A stretch of 64,000 nucleotides of DNA from Hysterangium stoloniferum (taxonomy: Eukaryota; Basidiomycota; Agaricomycetes; Hysterangiales; Hysterangiaceae): NCBI GenBank assembly GCA_015178975.1, contig WHVD01000019.1, forward strand, positions 930,001-994,000, in the 5' to 3' direction. The notes beneath the pieces were generated by a model that saw nothing but the letters and a program-made list of their open reading frames with translations, ran no database searches and was not told where the DNA came from. How positions within the stretch are numbered: the stretch's first letter is position 1; every line of letters starts with the position of its first letter. The translations under genes and the position numbers were made by a program. Of this stretch, positions 1 to 11,739 are shown in pieces.

Positions 1-1406
1 CCTCCTGTTTTAGCCCAACTCCCAACACCAAGTCATGGAAAGAAAAAAGTGAGAAAAGAAGAAGAGAGTTATTAACAAGCAGCATGCTGGAGCAATATGG
101 AAGACTCACTAACAAGAACCTATTGTTCATTTTATACCCTAAAAATGATGCATAGAGCAATTAAAATTAGCCAAAAAAAAGTTATTTTGACACCTACAGT
201 ATATTCTTCAAACCCTGTGGTAACACATGAGAAAACATGGATTCTGACTCATTGAAGTGCTCTGTGACATGTGCAAAGGAGAATTGATTGATTTAGTACA
301 GTATTCTAAAAGCTTGCTAGACATATGGTGCAAAGTAAGATTTGCATTCTATGCTTGTATAAAATGGCTTCTTACATTCTGCTAGGATCTCCCCTTGACT
401 GATATCTCAGTATGTATCTGACTGACTCCTACTCTGGTTTTGCCTTTCAACTCGGCCTCAACTCTCACCCTCATTTCAGAACTCGATCTCAGCAGCCCCT
501 ATGCAATAACATCAAGACACACTTTCAGTACTCTGTTGAGATACGAAGCTATAACAATAATACTAATAGAAGTATGAGTACTTAGTTATTGTACATTATT
601 TAATAAAGATCTACTAACCTCAGTCTTGTAGTTATAAACAAGAACTGAGGAAAAACTTTCTAACTCAGACTTACAGCATATAATGCTTTTGACATTGCAT
701 ACACAAATGTATGCGGAAGTTGTGGACCGTAGTGGACCAAAACACGCACGTGACGCAGACGCGTCGCGTTGTATTCCAACAACATACTCAAACCCTGGCC
801 CTGATCAAATAGATTTTTTGTACACAATATATGGTGCTATGTATCTAGATCTAGTGAACTCCCCTACTGCAAACCTAGTACATGTTATTGTAGGGTGCTA
901 TCACAAATATACCCAGTCTCCTATGAAGTAAACGAGAACTGAGGAACAACTTCCCCAACCCAGACTAATAGCATATAATGCATTTTTGACATCGCATATA
1001 TGCAACAATTGTGGACCGTAGTGGACCGAAACACCGTTACGTGACACAGACGAGTTGCGCTATGTTCGCATAGTACATACCCAAGAAATTGCTCAAGTTC
1101 AAAATCATTGTTAGAATCTCATAGTTGGAGTCAGAGTTTGGCATTAAAATCAAGCGGCTCAGAGAAAATATTGATTTTGTCCATTCCTTTCTACGGTAAA
1201 TAACAACACCTACTGCCAGGACATCTCAATCTCATCCTTTGTTACTGGTTGATATACGATATGGTAACGTGTGCAAAGAAAAAGAAAAAGAAAAAGAAAA
1301 AGAAAGGAAAAAACATCGGAACAACCAAGCAATTTTAAGAACAAAAGGCGGTAAAATCCATTCGAGAAATTCATCCTATCGGCTCCCTTCATTATGCTTG
1401 ATCCTC
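1..1406. other. Left-edge intergenic stretch, no gene seen
   Basis: AT-rich sequence with only short, unsupported ORFs. It holds the direct-repeat pair listed separately and a short GAAAAA microsatellite near 1278-1312. It lies downstream (3') of the kinase gene, so part of 1200-1406 may be its 3' untranslated region. Confidence 0.5.
640..1057. repeat. Pair of diverged direct repeats (640-769 and 930-1057)
   Basis: Two copies of about 125 bp share the order: an AACTGAGGA block, a CAGCATATAATGC-like block, GTGGACCGTAGTGGACC, and an ACGTGAC.CAGACG block. They are separated by about 160 bp. Just after the first copy lies TATTCCAACA, which resembles the end of a copia-type LTR read on the minus strand. 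A hairpin with CCTCAGT/ACTGAGG arms lies at 619-654. No coding sense is visible. I infer an old LTR-related duplication; the family is not certain. Confidence 0.5.
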
Positions 1407-3491
1407 CTAATCCACAAGAGATGCATTCGCCATAAGCGGCGTCAACGGCTCCTTGTCCTTTGAGGGTGGCGCTGGAGGGTTAGGAGATGTAGGGGGTGTC
1501 GGCTCATCTTCTTGGCCATGCGACGCGTGGGCGTAGACGTGGCGTCCTTCGTCGACGTTTTCCTAATGAATTGTTTAGTGTGCCGCCCAGCGAAACGAAT
1601 CAGAAATGGCGAGGGAGCAACGCACCTCTTCCGCGTCCTGCTTGTATTGCGACACCTCCGTCGCGAGCTGCGAAATAGCAGGCGAGACGTGCATCGACAT
1701 GCGCCTCATGGCAACCATGCTCAACACGGCCCTCCGGACTGCAAAAATAGAACATCATATAGATCAGCATCGCGCTAAAACAAAATTGCACCCCGGGATA
1801 ACCACAACTATGAATAGACACGTACATGTCTTTCTGGCATTGAAACCCTTCTGGATATTCGGCAACAAATCCATCGGACCACCAGTCTCGCTCTCTGGGT
1901 CGGCAACGAAGTGCGGCTCATCGGACGCGAGCCACCTATGTTGAAGTGCCTCAGCAGCCGTAGGGCGGAGGGTAGGATCCACGGTGAGACAAACGTTCAC
2001 GAAATCACGTGCGGTCTCGGAAACGCCAGCCCAGTATTCCTCTAAGTACGAGCTTTACGTTTGAATTGATACAATGGCATATAGATAAGAACGCACTAGG
2101 CTCGAATTTGAAATCGCGGCTGATGATGGCGTGCATTTCGTCTTGTTGATTCTCACGGTCAAACGGGGTGTACCCACAGAGGAGGAAATAAGTGATGACG
2201 CCAATGGCCCAGATGTCGACGGGCTTGCTGTGCCCAGCTGCGATGTGGGACGGCGTTAAGCGTCGTTTGTGGAAGAGATGAGTTGAACGTACTCTTCTTG
2301 AAAATTTCGGGAGCCATGTACTAGAACCAGCAAAAAACATGGTATCCGTCAGCACAACATCTGTATGATACAGCCAATCTCACCCCAGGCGTACCACAGA
2401 TCTCAGTGAGAAGCTTTAGCTTTTCCTCTTCCATGACACGGCTCAAACCAAAGTCTGCGATCATGATGTCGGCATCCTCGTCCTTGGAACGGAAGAGGAG
2501 ATTTTCGGGTTTCAAGTCTGATGAAGGGTTGTGAGAATGCGTTGTAGTATATTTATGGGGGTAGCTCACCCCTATGTACGATTCCTTCATCGTGGATGTA
2601 TTGGACGGCTTTGAGAATGGTGCGGATAAGGTCGGCAGCATCACTGGTGATATGTTAGCTAAACAAACGCAATGGGAGCAATATGCGTGCTCACGCTTCA
2701 TAGTAATTGCCTTTGGCACAGATCCTATCGAATAGTTCGCCTCCTGTGCAGAGATCAAAGCACAAGTACAAGTTGTGTGCGGTCTGTGCAAGTCAGCCAT
2801 GAAGCTTACGTATGCCATGAGATCGCACACCTCAAAGTAGTCGTGCAATGTAACAATGTTCTTGTGCCCCTTTGATACTTTTTTTAAAACGTGGATCTCA
2901 TTCCGGACCTGACCGCTCAATCTCAGTATGTCGTTGCCCTTTGCCCCAGCGCGAGATTGACGCACCATGTGTTCCCGCCCCTCCATGAGTTTCTTATTGA
3001 TAACTTTGCATGCATAGTACTTCCCAGTCTTAATGTGAACCGCCTCTTTGACAATAGCATAGGTACCGCTGCCCAACGTCTTCCCAGTACGATACTGTAC
3101 GTGTGGATCAGTAGCATGATCGATGCGGTTTTTGCGCACTGACTTGGCAAGGGACTGTCTGTTGTGGCATTCCGATAGGTGACTTTGCAGTGGTGCTTGT
3201 GGAAGAATGGGTGTGTTCAGTGGTGTTGGATGGCTGGTTGAAGGAGTTAGGAGAAAGGAGGGCGTGCGAAATTGAGACTCTAGCTCTTACTGGCTGCTCC
3301 TCACGACCATCCATCACGTCCCTATCATTGATCCTCATTGCTTCATCGACCTCAGATCTTACATCTTTCTCTGCCGCCACAACAGTCGTTTGCGCGCTGT
3401 CAACGTCGCCCTCATTATCGTGTCGGCGGCGACCAGTCAATTTTGACTCGAGTTTCTGGAAGAAGCGCTGCATGATGGGGATACAGCTCAT
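1407..3491 (-). CDS. Ca2+/calmodulin-dependent protein kinase (CaMKI-type Ser/Thr kinase)
   Basis: Eleven exons give an in-frame 472-residue protein: complement of 3291-3491, 2966-3154, 2831-2908, 2695-2783, 2570-2643, 2384-2517, 2293-2320, 2097-2237, 1826-2041, 1626-1738 and 1407-1562. Ten introns of 47-136 nt all have GT-AG ends. Seen in the sequence: glycine loop [15 protein letters not shown], catalytic Lys in [18 protein letters not shown] loop (rebuilt across an intron), ADFGLSR, GTPGYMAPE, and the C-terminal lobe ([20 protein letters not shown]). After the kinase core comes a basic stretch ([15 protein letters not shown]), which in this family is the autoinhibitory/calmodulin-binding helix. 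The tail ends in a Pro/Ser/Thr-rich segment. By family it phosphorylates substrates in response to Ca2+-calmodulin in the cytoplasm. The start at 3491 is the first Met of the open exon and gives a plausible short leader ([14 protein letters not shown]); it is the least certain part. All key kinase motifs are present, so the gene looks functional. Confidence 0.93.
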
Positions 3492-3599
3492 AAACTGACC
3501 CTGGTTACCGATACGCTAGGCCGAAGACGTTGGACTAATATGTCTAAGAAAGTAAGTGTCCGTGGTGGTTAAATTCGGGCAAGGATCGTCCGGATCCCC

Positions 3600-3609
3600 T
3601 TTATATAAG
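3600..3609 (-). promoter_or_regulatory. TATA-like box upstream of the kinase gene
   Basis: CTTATATAAA on the minus strand lies about 110 bp upstream of the proposed start codon at 3491, a plausible distance for a fungal promoter. It is identified only by motif and position; no other promoter element was recognised. Confidence 0.35.
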
Positions 3610-3619
3610 GCCGGCCCCC

Positions 3620-4555
3620 TATGGTAATGAAGCCTGTCTTCATATGGCAGTGCAACACACTTAAGTCTCAGACACCCCTGGCTACTGCAACACTATTCAA
3701 TCACATCACCAGCATTGATGTCAACACCATCGATGTTCGCCAATAATACAAGACAGCCATCACTGACAGCGGTTCTCTTTCCCTTTTTGACCAGGCGTAG
3801 TGTGGGAGAATGAGCTGGATGTGGAACTAGCCACTCATAAGGCATCGGTTCTCAGTCCAGCTTGTTACCTCAAGCATCATTTTACGTGGGCTACCTATAT
3901 CGCAATGAATGGGATATCAATGTTCTTCGGAGTTGGGCGGAGATGTTTTCTAGTGGCTCCGGGTTCTGTGTGCTGCGGGAGTCAGCTGGGAATACTAGAG
4001 ATCAATAACTTCATCGGCGGGTGATCGATGTATCAACTCCTATCACAACTGCTCTCTGCAATAAGGCATGGGCGAGTGGCAGTGTTTAAATGCTCACGTG
4101 ACACATTGACACCACCTCCTACACGCACATCGTGTCTTCACAGAAGCCCATAAGGGTTCTGGACTTATTAGTGTGATATCCACCGATATGTATAATTGTA
4201 CATAGCCCAAGCCAGTGACTGAGCCTAGAGAGTTCCATCCGAATTTACAGTTGCAAGCGTATCGTAATAGCCACGATCTCGAACTAACAAGGTGAGGACT
4301 ACCAAAAAGAAGCCCATTGAGTTCCTTCAAACAAAATACCTAGGTACAGATAATCGGCAAAGTCACATCTATGGGCAATCTGTCAGGGATTGCAGCACAC
4401 TTCCCGATTTATAGTACGTGTTCCGAACATGTACGATCCCTGTGTTATATAGTGCCGGCAGTGGGTTCGTTCACAGATATGTGATACAAATTATTGTGCT
4501 CCATGATCTACGCAATGCAATTAATTCGATAAGAACCACTCACATTATGCGACAA
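3620..4555. other. Intergenic stretch with no recognised gene
   Basis: Short ORFs on both strands (for example 3800-4024 plus and 4094-4330 minus) show no family motif, no plausible splice structure and no paralog in the window. I see no repeat ends here. Confidence 0.4.
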
Positions 4556-4559
4556 TCTA

Positions 4560-4765
4560 TTTTACTCGACTAAGAAGCTTCTCGAGAGAGTTGAATCGAC
4601 CTCATCACCAACCATCTTGCGCAGGATGAGATCCCTAACTCATAGAACCTCTATCGCCGGTGAGATATCGACTTTAGTTGCCAGCGTCGCATCTCGGTTG
4701 GTGGCAATGCACCTTCACCATCATGAACGAGACGGCGTTTTGTGGCAGGGCGAAATTCCATGCAT
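4560..4765 (-). pseudogene. Decayed 3' end of an SDR reductase gene copy
   Basis: This segment aligns by eye with the last ~200 bp of the intact SDR gene at 15361-16719: the region around the stop codon, the AGAAGCTTCTC block, and the GTGGCAATGCACCTTCACCA block all recur in the same order and orientation. Indels and substitutions prevent any reading frame. The matching 5' end of a copy lies at 14745-15005 on the same strand, about 10 kb away across a repeat block, so these may be the two halves of one gene copy that repeats split. The middle of the gene is not visible. Confidence 0.75.
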
Positions 4766-4814
4766 GACTAATACAGTCGCACCGACTAATTGCAAGTTTT
4801 GATATCTCATGCAT

Positions 4815-4985
4815 TCATAACTGTAAGAAACACGCTCAGTCGACACAGATAGTGATTCGACTAAGATTTACTACCTGTAAGAAACACGCTACATTACATC
4901 AAGATAAGAATATGAAGACGAGAAATAGTTCGTAGTGACGTACCTCAGTCGACACAGATAGTGATTCGACTGAGGTATGGGTATC
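4815..4985. repeat. Repeated hairpins with CTCAGTCGA/TCGACTGAG arms
   Basis: Two near-identical hairpin units lie at 4833-4863 and 4944-4976. The second has perfect arms TACCTCAGTCGA and TCGACTGAGGTA around a 13-nt loop. A short direct repeat (CTGTAAGAAACACGCT) precedes the first and recurs about 50 bp later. The same arms with a different loop occur at 30643-30681, and related hairpins lie at 619-654, 40593-40632 and 57043-57078. Confidence 0.7.
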
Positions 4986-4989
4986 GAAA

Positions 4990-5767
4990 CGTTCGAGGCT
5001 AAATAGTAAAATATCTAAATTACGTAGTTGATGGTAGTGAGTCGTGGTATATTAGGCAGGGGATAATGCGGCTTGGTATAACCGTATACAGGGTGGTGTA
5101 TCCGTATACGGTGTTGGGTAGCTATTGGTCCGACTGCAAGAGCCTAAAATTCAACAATAACATTCTTGCCCTGAGCCCCCTAAGAGATGTCAGCTGGGAT
5201 ATGTCTCATTTATGTCTTAGAAAGAGATGAAGTACAAAAGAAAAAGAATTGCTGTCATTTGCCTTGAACATATACACATCTTACAGTCACTTGGGTAGAC
5301 CTTCTAGTTCAGCTTTCCTCTGGTATCATAACATCTTTGTTGAAAATATATCTATTTGAATACTGTTTCCTACAGAGTGAAACCAATATGTCCCCCCCTA
5401 TTCCTTGGCTCACATTTTTAATATATATTTTTAACCATTGTCCGCTGGCTCTAATACCATTATCCTGAACAGCGGTCTTATTTTTTGTGTTGTGACCAGA
5501 AGGTGATGAGTGGCTACTGCCTGATGAAGAGATAAGGCTCACATGGGTTCTCCAAGATATTAAATACTATTATTAATTTATTGAGAACCTAGTTATTTTT
5601 TCAAATTTTTTGAGCTCTTAATCTTATATGTAATTTGAATTTCTGTAAGGACAGAAATTTTAATTGTTGATTTGCCTTTGAAGTATTCTGAGAGTGTTTC
5701 TCAGAACTTGAAGGTATAGAGTTGATCATGTTCACCATAGCAGCCTGGGGAGCACAGATGGCCATGG
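4990..5767. other. Unassigned sequence between hairpins and LTR block
   Basis: No gene or clear element boundary is seen. A pair of short repeats (CCGTATAC) occurs near 5083-5120. The right part (5200-5767) has composition like the adjacent LTR-rich DNA and may belong to the retroelement that received the LTR at 5768. Confidence 0.3.
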
Positions 5768-5786
5768 TGTTAAGGATCAGACTCAC

Positions 5787-6584
5787 TGTTAAGGTGCATA
5801 CATGGAGGGTTTCCAGAGAAACCCATGGGAAAGCCGGTAGGACTTGGCTTCAGCTTATAGGCTGTGCCCTCGTGAGATCATCTTGTCCAATTTCAAATGG
5901 GCAGATGGGAATCCCAGGGAGTCTGGGTGGGGTTCATGGGTTGAGAGGTCGGGGAGTTGAGATAGATAAGTCGGAGGTCGAGTGATAGATGGGTTGGAGC
6001 CCATGGGCTCCAACAAGTAAGAGTGGTGTGTTTCAAAGAGGAGTTTAGAGCAGAAAATATACTAAGATTACTGGGGGGAATCTAAGCTGATTTTCTGACT
6101 GGATTGTATGTACAGTACATACAACATCTGCCAGACTATATAGACTGTGGAATGAATAACATACCAAATCCAGTAATAATGAAAACTGAACTAGCAAACA
6201 TAAAACGAGATTAATAAACACCAAACTTGGTGTTAGGAATGGGACAGAGTGGAGCAGAGTCCAAATCATGACAGGTCATAAAACCATAACAGGAATGGGG
6301 CAGGAGCAGAGTCCAAATTGTGACAGGTCATAAAACCATAATGGGAACGGGGCGGGAGCAGAGTCTGAATTGTGACAGGTCATTTAACCATAATGGGAAC
6401 GGGGCTCAGTTAGAGGGCTGATGGGTTTTCCAAGTGGGGTCCAGTGACTGATGCGTGGGACAGGGTCAGATATAGACAGGGATGGAGTCTGACAGGTATT
6501 CTGGTAAACTGATAATTGGTGTGTATAGGGTGCAGGTGCATATAAGTTAGTGCCCGGAGTCCGGCAGGAATTCTGGTCATAACA
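5787..6584 (-). mobile_element. Solo LTR B1 (family B) with TSD CTCAC
   Basis: A 798-bp LTR starting TGTTAAGGTGC and ending GGTCATAACA, with a perfect 5-bp target-site duplication CTCAC (5782-5786 and 6585-6589). It sits inside LTR C. The conserved U5 motif is at 5841-5870. Family B relatives lie at 7797-8626, 39345-39943, 40634-41532, 46287-46964 and 53201-53808. The clean duplication fits a full insertion followed by LTR-LTR recombination. Confidence 0.88.
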
Positions 6585-6899
6585 CTCACAAGGGTTCTGG
6601 GTAACCTGAGGGTATGCTGATGACAGGTAGGACTTGGCTTCAGCTTATGTGCTGCACCTTTGTGGGATCATTAGTGTCCTAATTTAAGATGGACAAGGAC
6701 CTAATGTATTTTCAGACCCAAGGATAGGTCCAAGGACACAGGGTAATCAATTCACCAATAGGAAGTGGTGAAGGCTAAACAAATGGGTCAGACAGAGAAT
6801 AAACCAGATTCAAAGTCAATATTTGAACTGAGGTGTAACTACTTTACATTACAATGTTTATGCCAGGAGCAGGCATTTTGACAAATTGAGCAGACAAAG

Positions 6900-7380
6900 G
6901 GCAGACTAAAACAAGAGCAAAGAATTAAACAAATGGGTCCAATCACAAGGTACAAGGTCAGGTAGTCAGGGGAAAGTCCTAAAAGGGATAGATAGCCAGG
7001 GAAGTTGATCAGGGACAGGATTGTCAGTGGAAAGTCCTAAGCTAGAGGCAAGGGGAATAATAGCCAAGGGTTCTGATCATCACAGAAACCAGGTTGTACT
7101 ATAAGAGCAAATAATATAAAATAATAAGTGAGTATATTTTCAGAGGGGCCTTAGGTTCTGGAGCAGATAAAGATGTTTGACCTACTGTAGTAGCTAGAGT
7201 CAAATAGGTAGTGCTTACATACAGTATAAGGGTGAGTCAGGTTCCAGGTGGAATCCAGACATGGGTCTCAACATATGGTCTGAGAATGTTCCTATCAGTT
7301 ATGTATAATTAAGTCACAAGCACACAATGCTTACAGTAGATATAGACATTGTCATAAGTTCCACAAGCAAGGCCTCTATA
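6900..7380. other. Interior of LTR C or its host element, no gene seen
   Basis: AT-rich sequence between the two LTRs nested in element C. Phrases such as GGAAAGTCCTAA repeat locally (6967-6985 and 7030-7045). No coding region is supported. Confidence 0.3.
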
Positions 7381-9331
7381 TGTTAAGTTCAGAACAAAGG
7401 CCCGTGGAAGTCCCACAGAGGTTTCCAGTAATTATTCCAAACACCTCGTTTCTTCCGGGAAATGACCCATGGAGTCCCTGGGTAATATGTCTGGGGGAGT
7501 TTCCAGGGATATTAGTACAAGGGAGTGTGGTATCAGAATAATTACCAGAAAGGTGTGGTACAGCTGAGATGGACTTGGCTTCAGCTTATGGGCTGCACCC
7601 TCATACACTCATTCAGGTGTCCATATTTTGAGCTGACAGAATGCATACAAGGAGATGTAGATTCCAGAGTTCCCATGGGAGTTCCGGGAATCAAGCATGC
7701 AGACAGACAAGAGGAGCAGAGACTGGATCAGGGGTGTAACTTGTTCAAGATTCAAACTGGATTCTAAGTACATGAATATAGGAGACTTATATAGACTGTT
7801 ACGACTGGAATTCCCACTGGACTCCAGGCACTAACTTGCACCCTATATGCACCAATTGTCTGTTTACCAGAATTCCCGCCAGACTCTGTACATCAGACTT
7901 GTCTACGTTCGACTTTGTTACTTCATGTATCAGTCACCGGAATACCAACCGGACTCCATCCCTGTCTATGTCCGACTCTGTCCCACACATCAGTCACTGG
8001 ACCCCGCTCAGAAAACCTGTCATCCCTCTAACTGAGCCCCGTTCCCATTATAGTCAAATGACCTGTCACGATTTGGACTCCACTCCTGCTCCATTCTCAT
8101 TATGGTTTTATGACCTGTCACAATTCAGACTCCACTCCATTCCATTCTGTTCCTAACACCAAGTTTGGTGTTTACTTATCTCATTTTATGTTTGTTAGTT
8201 TCGTTTTCATTATTACTGGATTTGGTATGTTATTCATTCCACAATCTATATAGTCTGGCAGATGTTGTACATATGTACAATCCAGTCAGAAAATCAGCTG
8301 ATTCTCCCCAGTAATCTTAGTACATTTTCCACTCTAAACTCCTCTTTGAATTACACCCCTCTCACTAGTCAGAGCCCACAGGCTCCGACACATCTATCAC
8401 TCAACCTCCAACTTATCTATCTCGACTCCCCAACCTCTCGACCCATGACCTCTCAACCCACGACCTCTCAACCCATGAACTCTGCCCAGACTCCCTGGGA
8501 TTCCCTTCTGCCCATTTGAAATTGGACAACACGATCTTGCGAGAGTGCAGCCTATAAGCTGAAGCCAAGTCCTACCAGATTTCCCGCAGGTTTCCCTGGA
8601 AACCCTCTGTGTACACACCCTTAACATAGATTGTGAAATGTAATATTACGAAATCCAGTATTAATGAGAGGCAGAACTATTAAACATAAAATGAAACAAG
8701 TAAATACTAAACTGGGAATTAGGGATGGAACGGAATGGGAGCGGAGAAATAATCATGACAGGTCATTAGACCATAATGGGAATGGGGCTCCATTAGAGGG
8801 GTTCCAGGAAGTCTGGTTGGGGTCTGGTAACTGGGCCATGAGATATGGAGTGTCAGGTGTACATCGGGTGGAGTTTGGTACATAAGACATATGACAGACT
8901 GTTTGACCATAACAGGAGCAGGGTTCTATGCTCTGTTAGAGGGGTTCTGGGAGTCCAGTCTGAGTCCGGTGATGAGTACATGAGACACAGAGAGTCAGGT
9001 ATAAGCAGGTTGATATCCGGATCCAACAGAGTCTGAGGGCTGGTGTATATGTATGACACAGTGTCAGATATAGACAGGTTGAGGTGCAAGTCCAGTGGAG
9101 TCCGACAACTGGTGCATATAGGGTGATGTGCAGGTCCCAGGAGTCCAGTTGGAGTCCAGTTTGGGAGATGACCAAAAACATGTAACGAAGTTAAATGTCA
9201 AAGGGCAGAGTCCACTGGATTCCAGGTCATAAAAGAAGGTGTCTAGTTGGGGGCAGATAGAGTGGGGTGCATACAGAGAGTCAGGCATAAACAAGTTGAT
9301 GTGTGGGCTCCGTCAGGAACTCCAGTTGTAA
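7381..9331 (-). mobile_element. LTR D with TSD CTATA, interrupted by LTR B2
   Basis: It begins TGTTAAGTTC at 7381 and its right part (8627-9331) is related to family B. The pentamer CTATA flanks both sides (7376-7380 and 9332-9336). The terminal dinucleotide at the right end is not the usual CA, so the end is eroded or offset by a base or two. The U5 motif is at 7572-7600. LTR B2 (7797-8626) was inserted into it in the opposite orientation. Confidence 0.65.
7797..8626 (+). mobile_element. Solo LTR B2 (family B) in opposite orientation
   Basis: An 830-bp LTR that reads TGTTACGACTGG at 7797 and ends CCCTTAACA at 8626, the reverse orientation of the other family-B copies. The flanks TAGAC (7792-7796) and TAGAT (8627-8631) match at four of five positions and form a slightly decayed target duplication inside LTR D. 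The U5 motif appears as GCAGCCTATAAGCTGAAGCC near 8547-8566. Confidence 0.85.
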
Positions 9332-9410
9332 CTATACAATATAGAGGGTTGGGAGCATGTAGGATGGGGTCCAGGAGCCCGGAGGCTGGTGGGTTTTCCA
9401 GTTCCTGACA

Positions 9411-9736
9411 CTATACTACTATGGTATGTGCATAAATTTGGCAAGGAGCTGTGGCCAAGACAGTACAGTGCCAGATATAATTGTTTCCCAGGCCTTATCC
9501 CTTCTGGATACAGGATGACATAGTTTTCCAACATTATGCAATTTGTATAACTTCTGCAGGTCATCTATCTTGAGATAGAATGAAACAGCCAGATGTGTCA
9601 GCATAACACTGCCAGGCCCAATGGTATGGTTGAATCATCAGATGCAGTAGAGAAGGTTTTATCTGTGTTATTAATTGTGTCTTTTGGGCCTCTACATTTG
9701 TCTCCAACCTGTACTGTCCTCCAGCATCCCAACATT
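9411..9736. other. Spacer between LTR C and LTR A1, no gene seen
   Basis: Low-complexity-free sequence with short ORFs lacking recognisable motifs. It may be old repeat-element interior. It supplies the left copy of target duplication GGTGT (9737-9741) for LTR A1. Confidence 0.3.
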
Positions 9737-9741
9737 GGTGT

Positions 9742-10493
9742 TGTTATGACCGTGTCACAACCATGTCACAACCCGGCAGTCCCCAAGGATATTACCGTCA
9801 ACTGACATTTCTAGGTATTGATCAAGTCATCGTATCAGAAACTGTTGGTCGCCTGACACTGACATATACCTTCATGGTGATCAAACCCCATTTACACCCC
9901 TGTCAAATTACTATCTGGTTATACTTTGATATATCCCCTTTTTACTTATGTTGATCCACTCTACTCTATGTTTCACCTATGCCGTATATACCTGTAACCC
10001 TTGGACTATTTTCTTTTCTTGTAAATCTGCGCAGTCTCAGTTAATTCACAGCCTCTGAACTTATCGTAACCTTCCAGTTCCTAGTCAAGCTTATTTGTCA
10101 ATAGTATTTTCTGCTCTTCCCTTAGTTAGTATTTTCTAGATGCCGATAACTTGTATATAGACCTGCTGTAATTGTAGCTACTAGGCAATCAGAATATTGA
10201 CTCAGAACACCCACATACATCTCTCATAAGTCTCACTCTAAGTATCCCACTCCCCATCTCTGCATGTGCTCACCCACCTTTGGTCTCTGACCCCTTGGCC
10301 CAACACTCGACTTATCCTTCGGTTTCCAATCAGTAACTCACTGTGAGGAATTTGATAGGACTAGTCTTTGCCTGCCCAAAATTTAAGGACACCCGATGGT
10401 AACTTGCAAGGGTGCAGCACATAAGCTGAAGCCGAGTCCCTCTGATCGGTCCCTGTCGGCCTACTGACATTAGTCAGTTTTCTGTTCTTAACA
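9742..10493 (+). mobile_element. Solo LTR A1 (family A), left partner of an inversion
   Basis: A 752-bp LTR with ends TGTTATGACC and TTCTTAACA. The left flank is GGTGT but the right flank is ATATG, so the two flanks do not match each other. GGTGT instead appears, reverse-complemented (ACACC, 11098-11102), beside LTR A2. The U5 motif GTGCAGCACATAAGCTGAAG is at 10412-10431. See the inversion entry in the findings. Confidence 0.88.
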
Positions 10494-11102
10494 ATATGTA
10501 AGTACATTTATGTAACTGCATGGTTTAGCAATTTCTTCAGAAAAACAAAGAAAAAACAGGAAAAACCTAATAATACATGACAGATAAAAAGAATAATGGA
10601 ATGCTGTTGGAATAGAAGTGGGATGGAGTGACTAAAAGGAAATTGCTTAGTAGATGTGTTGTCAGGACACTTGTAATCCTGGTGGTCTTACCACAGAAAC
10701 ATACATCACACCAACACTGACCACTCACATATTGTCTCCCCGATTATTCCTCTTCTGGAGGCTGCACCATCCCACTTGCCTATTGTTGCCAGGATTGTTC
10801 CCCCTTTTTTGTCTCACTGCCCTGATTGTGATCACTGATTTCCCATCTCCCCGATCACTCTCCTTTTGAGCAATATTTTCTTTGGACCCTTTGTGCCTCT
10901 GTTCTCTAATTATTCTGGCAGAAGAAGTCCTTTTAAGAAAGAATCTTTTAGTAGCCACTCTCATAGAAAAAGAACTCACCTATCACTTCCTGTATATTGC
11001 TACAATTCACAATCAGATAACATTGTCCTGTCTGTTGCTGAGTGAGGCTGATACCTACAGCCTTACAACACTGTTGTTGTTGGCACTGCTATTAGAGACA
11101 CC
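10494..11102. other. 609-bp segment inverted between two solo LTRs
   Basis: This unique segment begins ATATG and ends ACACC. Reverse-complementing it would place GGTGT on both sides of LTR A1 and CATAT on both sides of LTR A2, restoring both 5-bp target duplications. It holds only short ORFs with no recognised motif. The inference is a recombination between the two oppositely oriented LTRs that flipped it. Confidence 0.8.
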
Positions 11103-11739
11103 TGTTAAGAACAGAAAACTGACTAATGTCAGTAGGCTGACAGGGACCGATCAGAAGGACTTGGCTTCAGCTTATGTGCTGCACCCTCGCAAGTTACCAT
11201 TGGGTGTCCTTAAATTTTGGGCAGGCAAAGACTAGTCCTATCAAATTCCTCACAGTGAGTTACCGATCGGAAACTGAAGGATAAGTCGAGTGTCAGGCTG
11301 AGGGGTCAGAGACTGAAGGTGGGCAAGCACACACAGAGGTGGGGAGCAGGATACTTAGAGTGAGACTTATGAGAGATGTATGTGGGTGTTCTGAGTCAAT
11401 ATTCTGATTGCCTAGTAGCTACAATTACAGTGGGTCTATATATGAGTTATTGGCATCTAGAAAATACTAACTAAGGGAAGAGTGGAAAATACTATTGACA
11501 AATAAGCTTGACTAGGAACCAGAAGGTTACGATAAGTTCAGAGGCTGTGAATTAACTGAGAGCAGATTTATGAGAAAAGGAAATAGTCCAAGGGTTACAG
11601 GTATATACGGCATAGGTAAAATATAGAGTAGAGCGGATCAACATAAGTAAAAAGGGGACGTATCAAAGTATAACCAGATAGTACGAGTATAATTTGACAG
11701 GGGCATAAATGGGGTTTGATTGCCATGAAGGTATACATC

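Larger units (their letters stand above)
5768..9410 (-). mobile_element. LTR 'C' (solo-LTR-like fossil) carrying nested LTR insertions
   Basis: It begins TGTTAAGGATC at 5768, is interrupted by LTR B1 after 19 bp, resumes at 6590 with the conserved U5 motif (6631-6660), and runs on around a second insertion (LTR D, itself carrying LTR B2). A possible end, CCTGACA, lies at 9410, but no matching target duplication was found, so the right boundary is tentative. It has the TG start and U5 motif of Ty3/gypsy LTRs in this window. Its age exceeds that of all three LTRs inside it. Minus orientation is assigned from the U5 motif. Confidence 0.55.
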
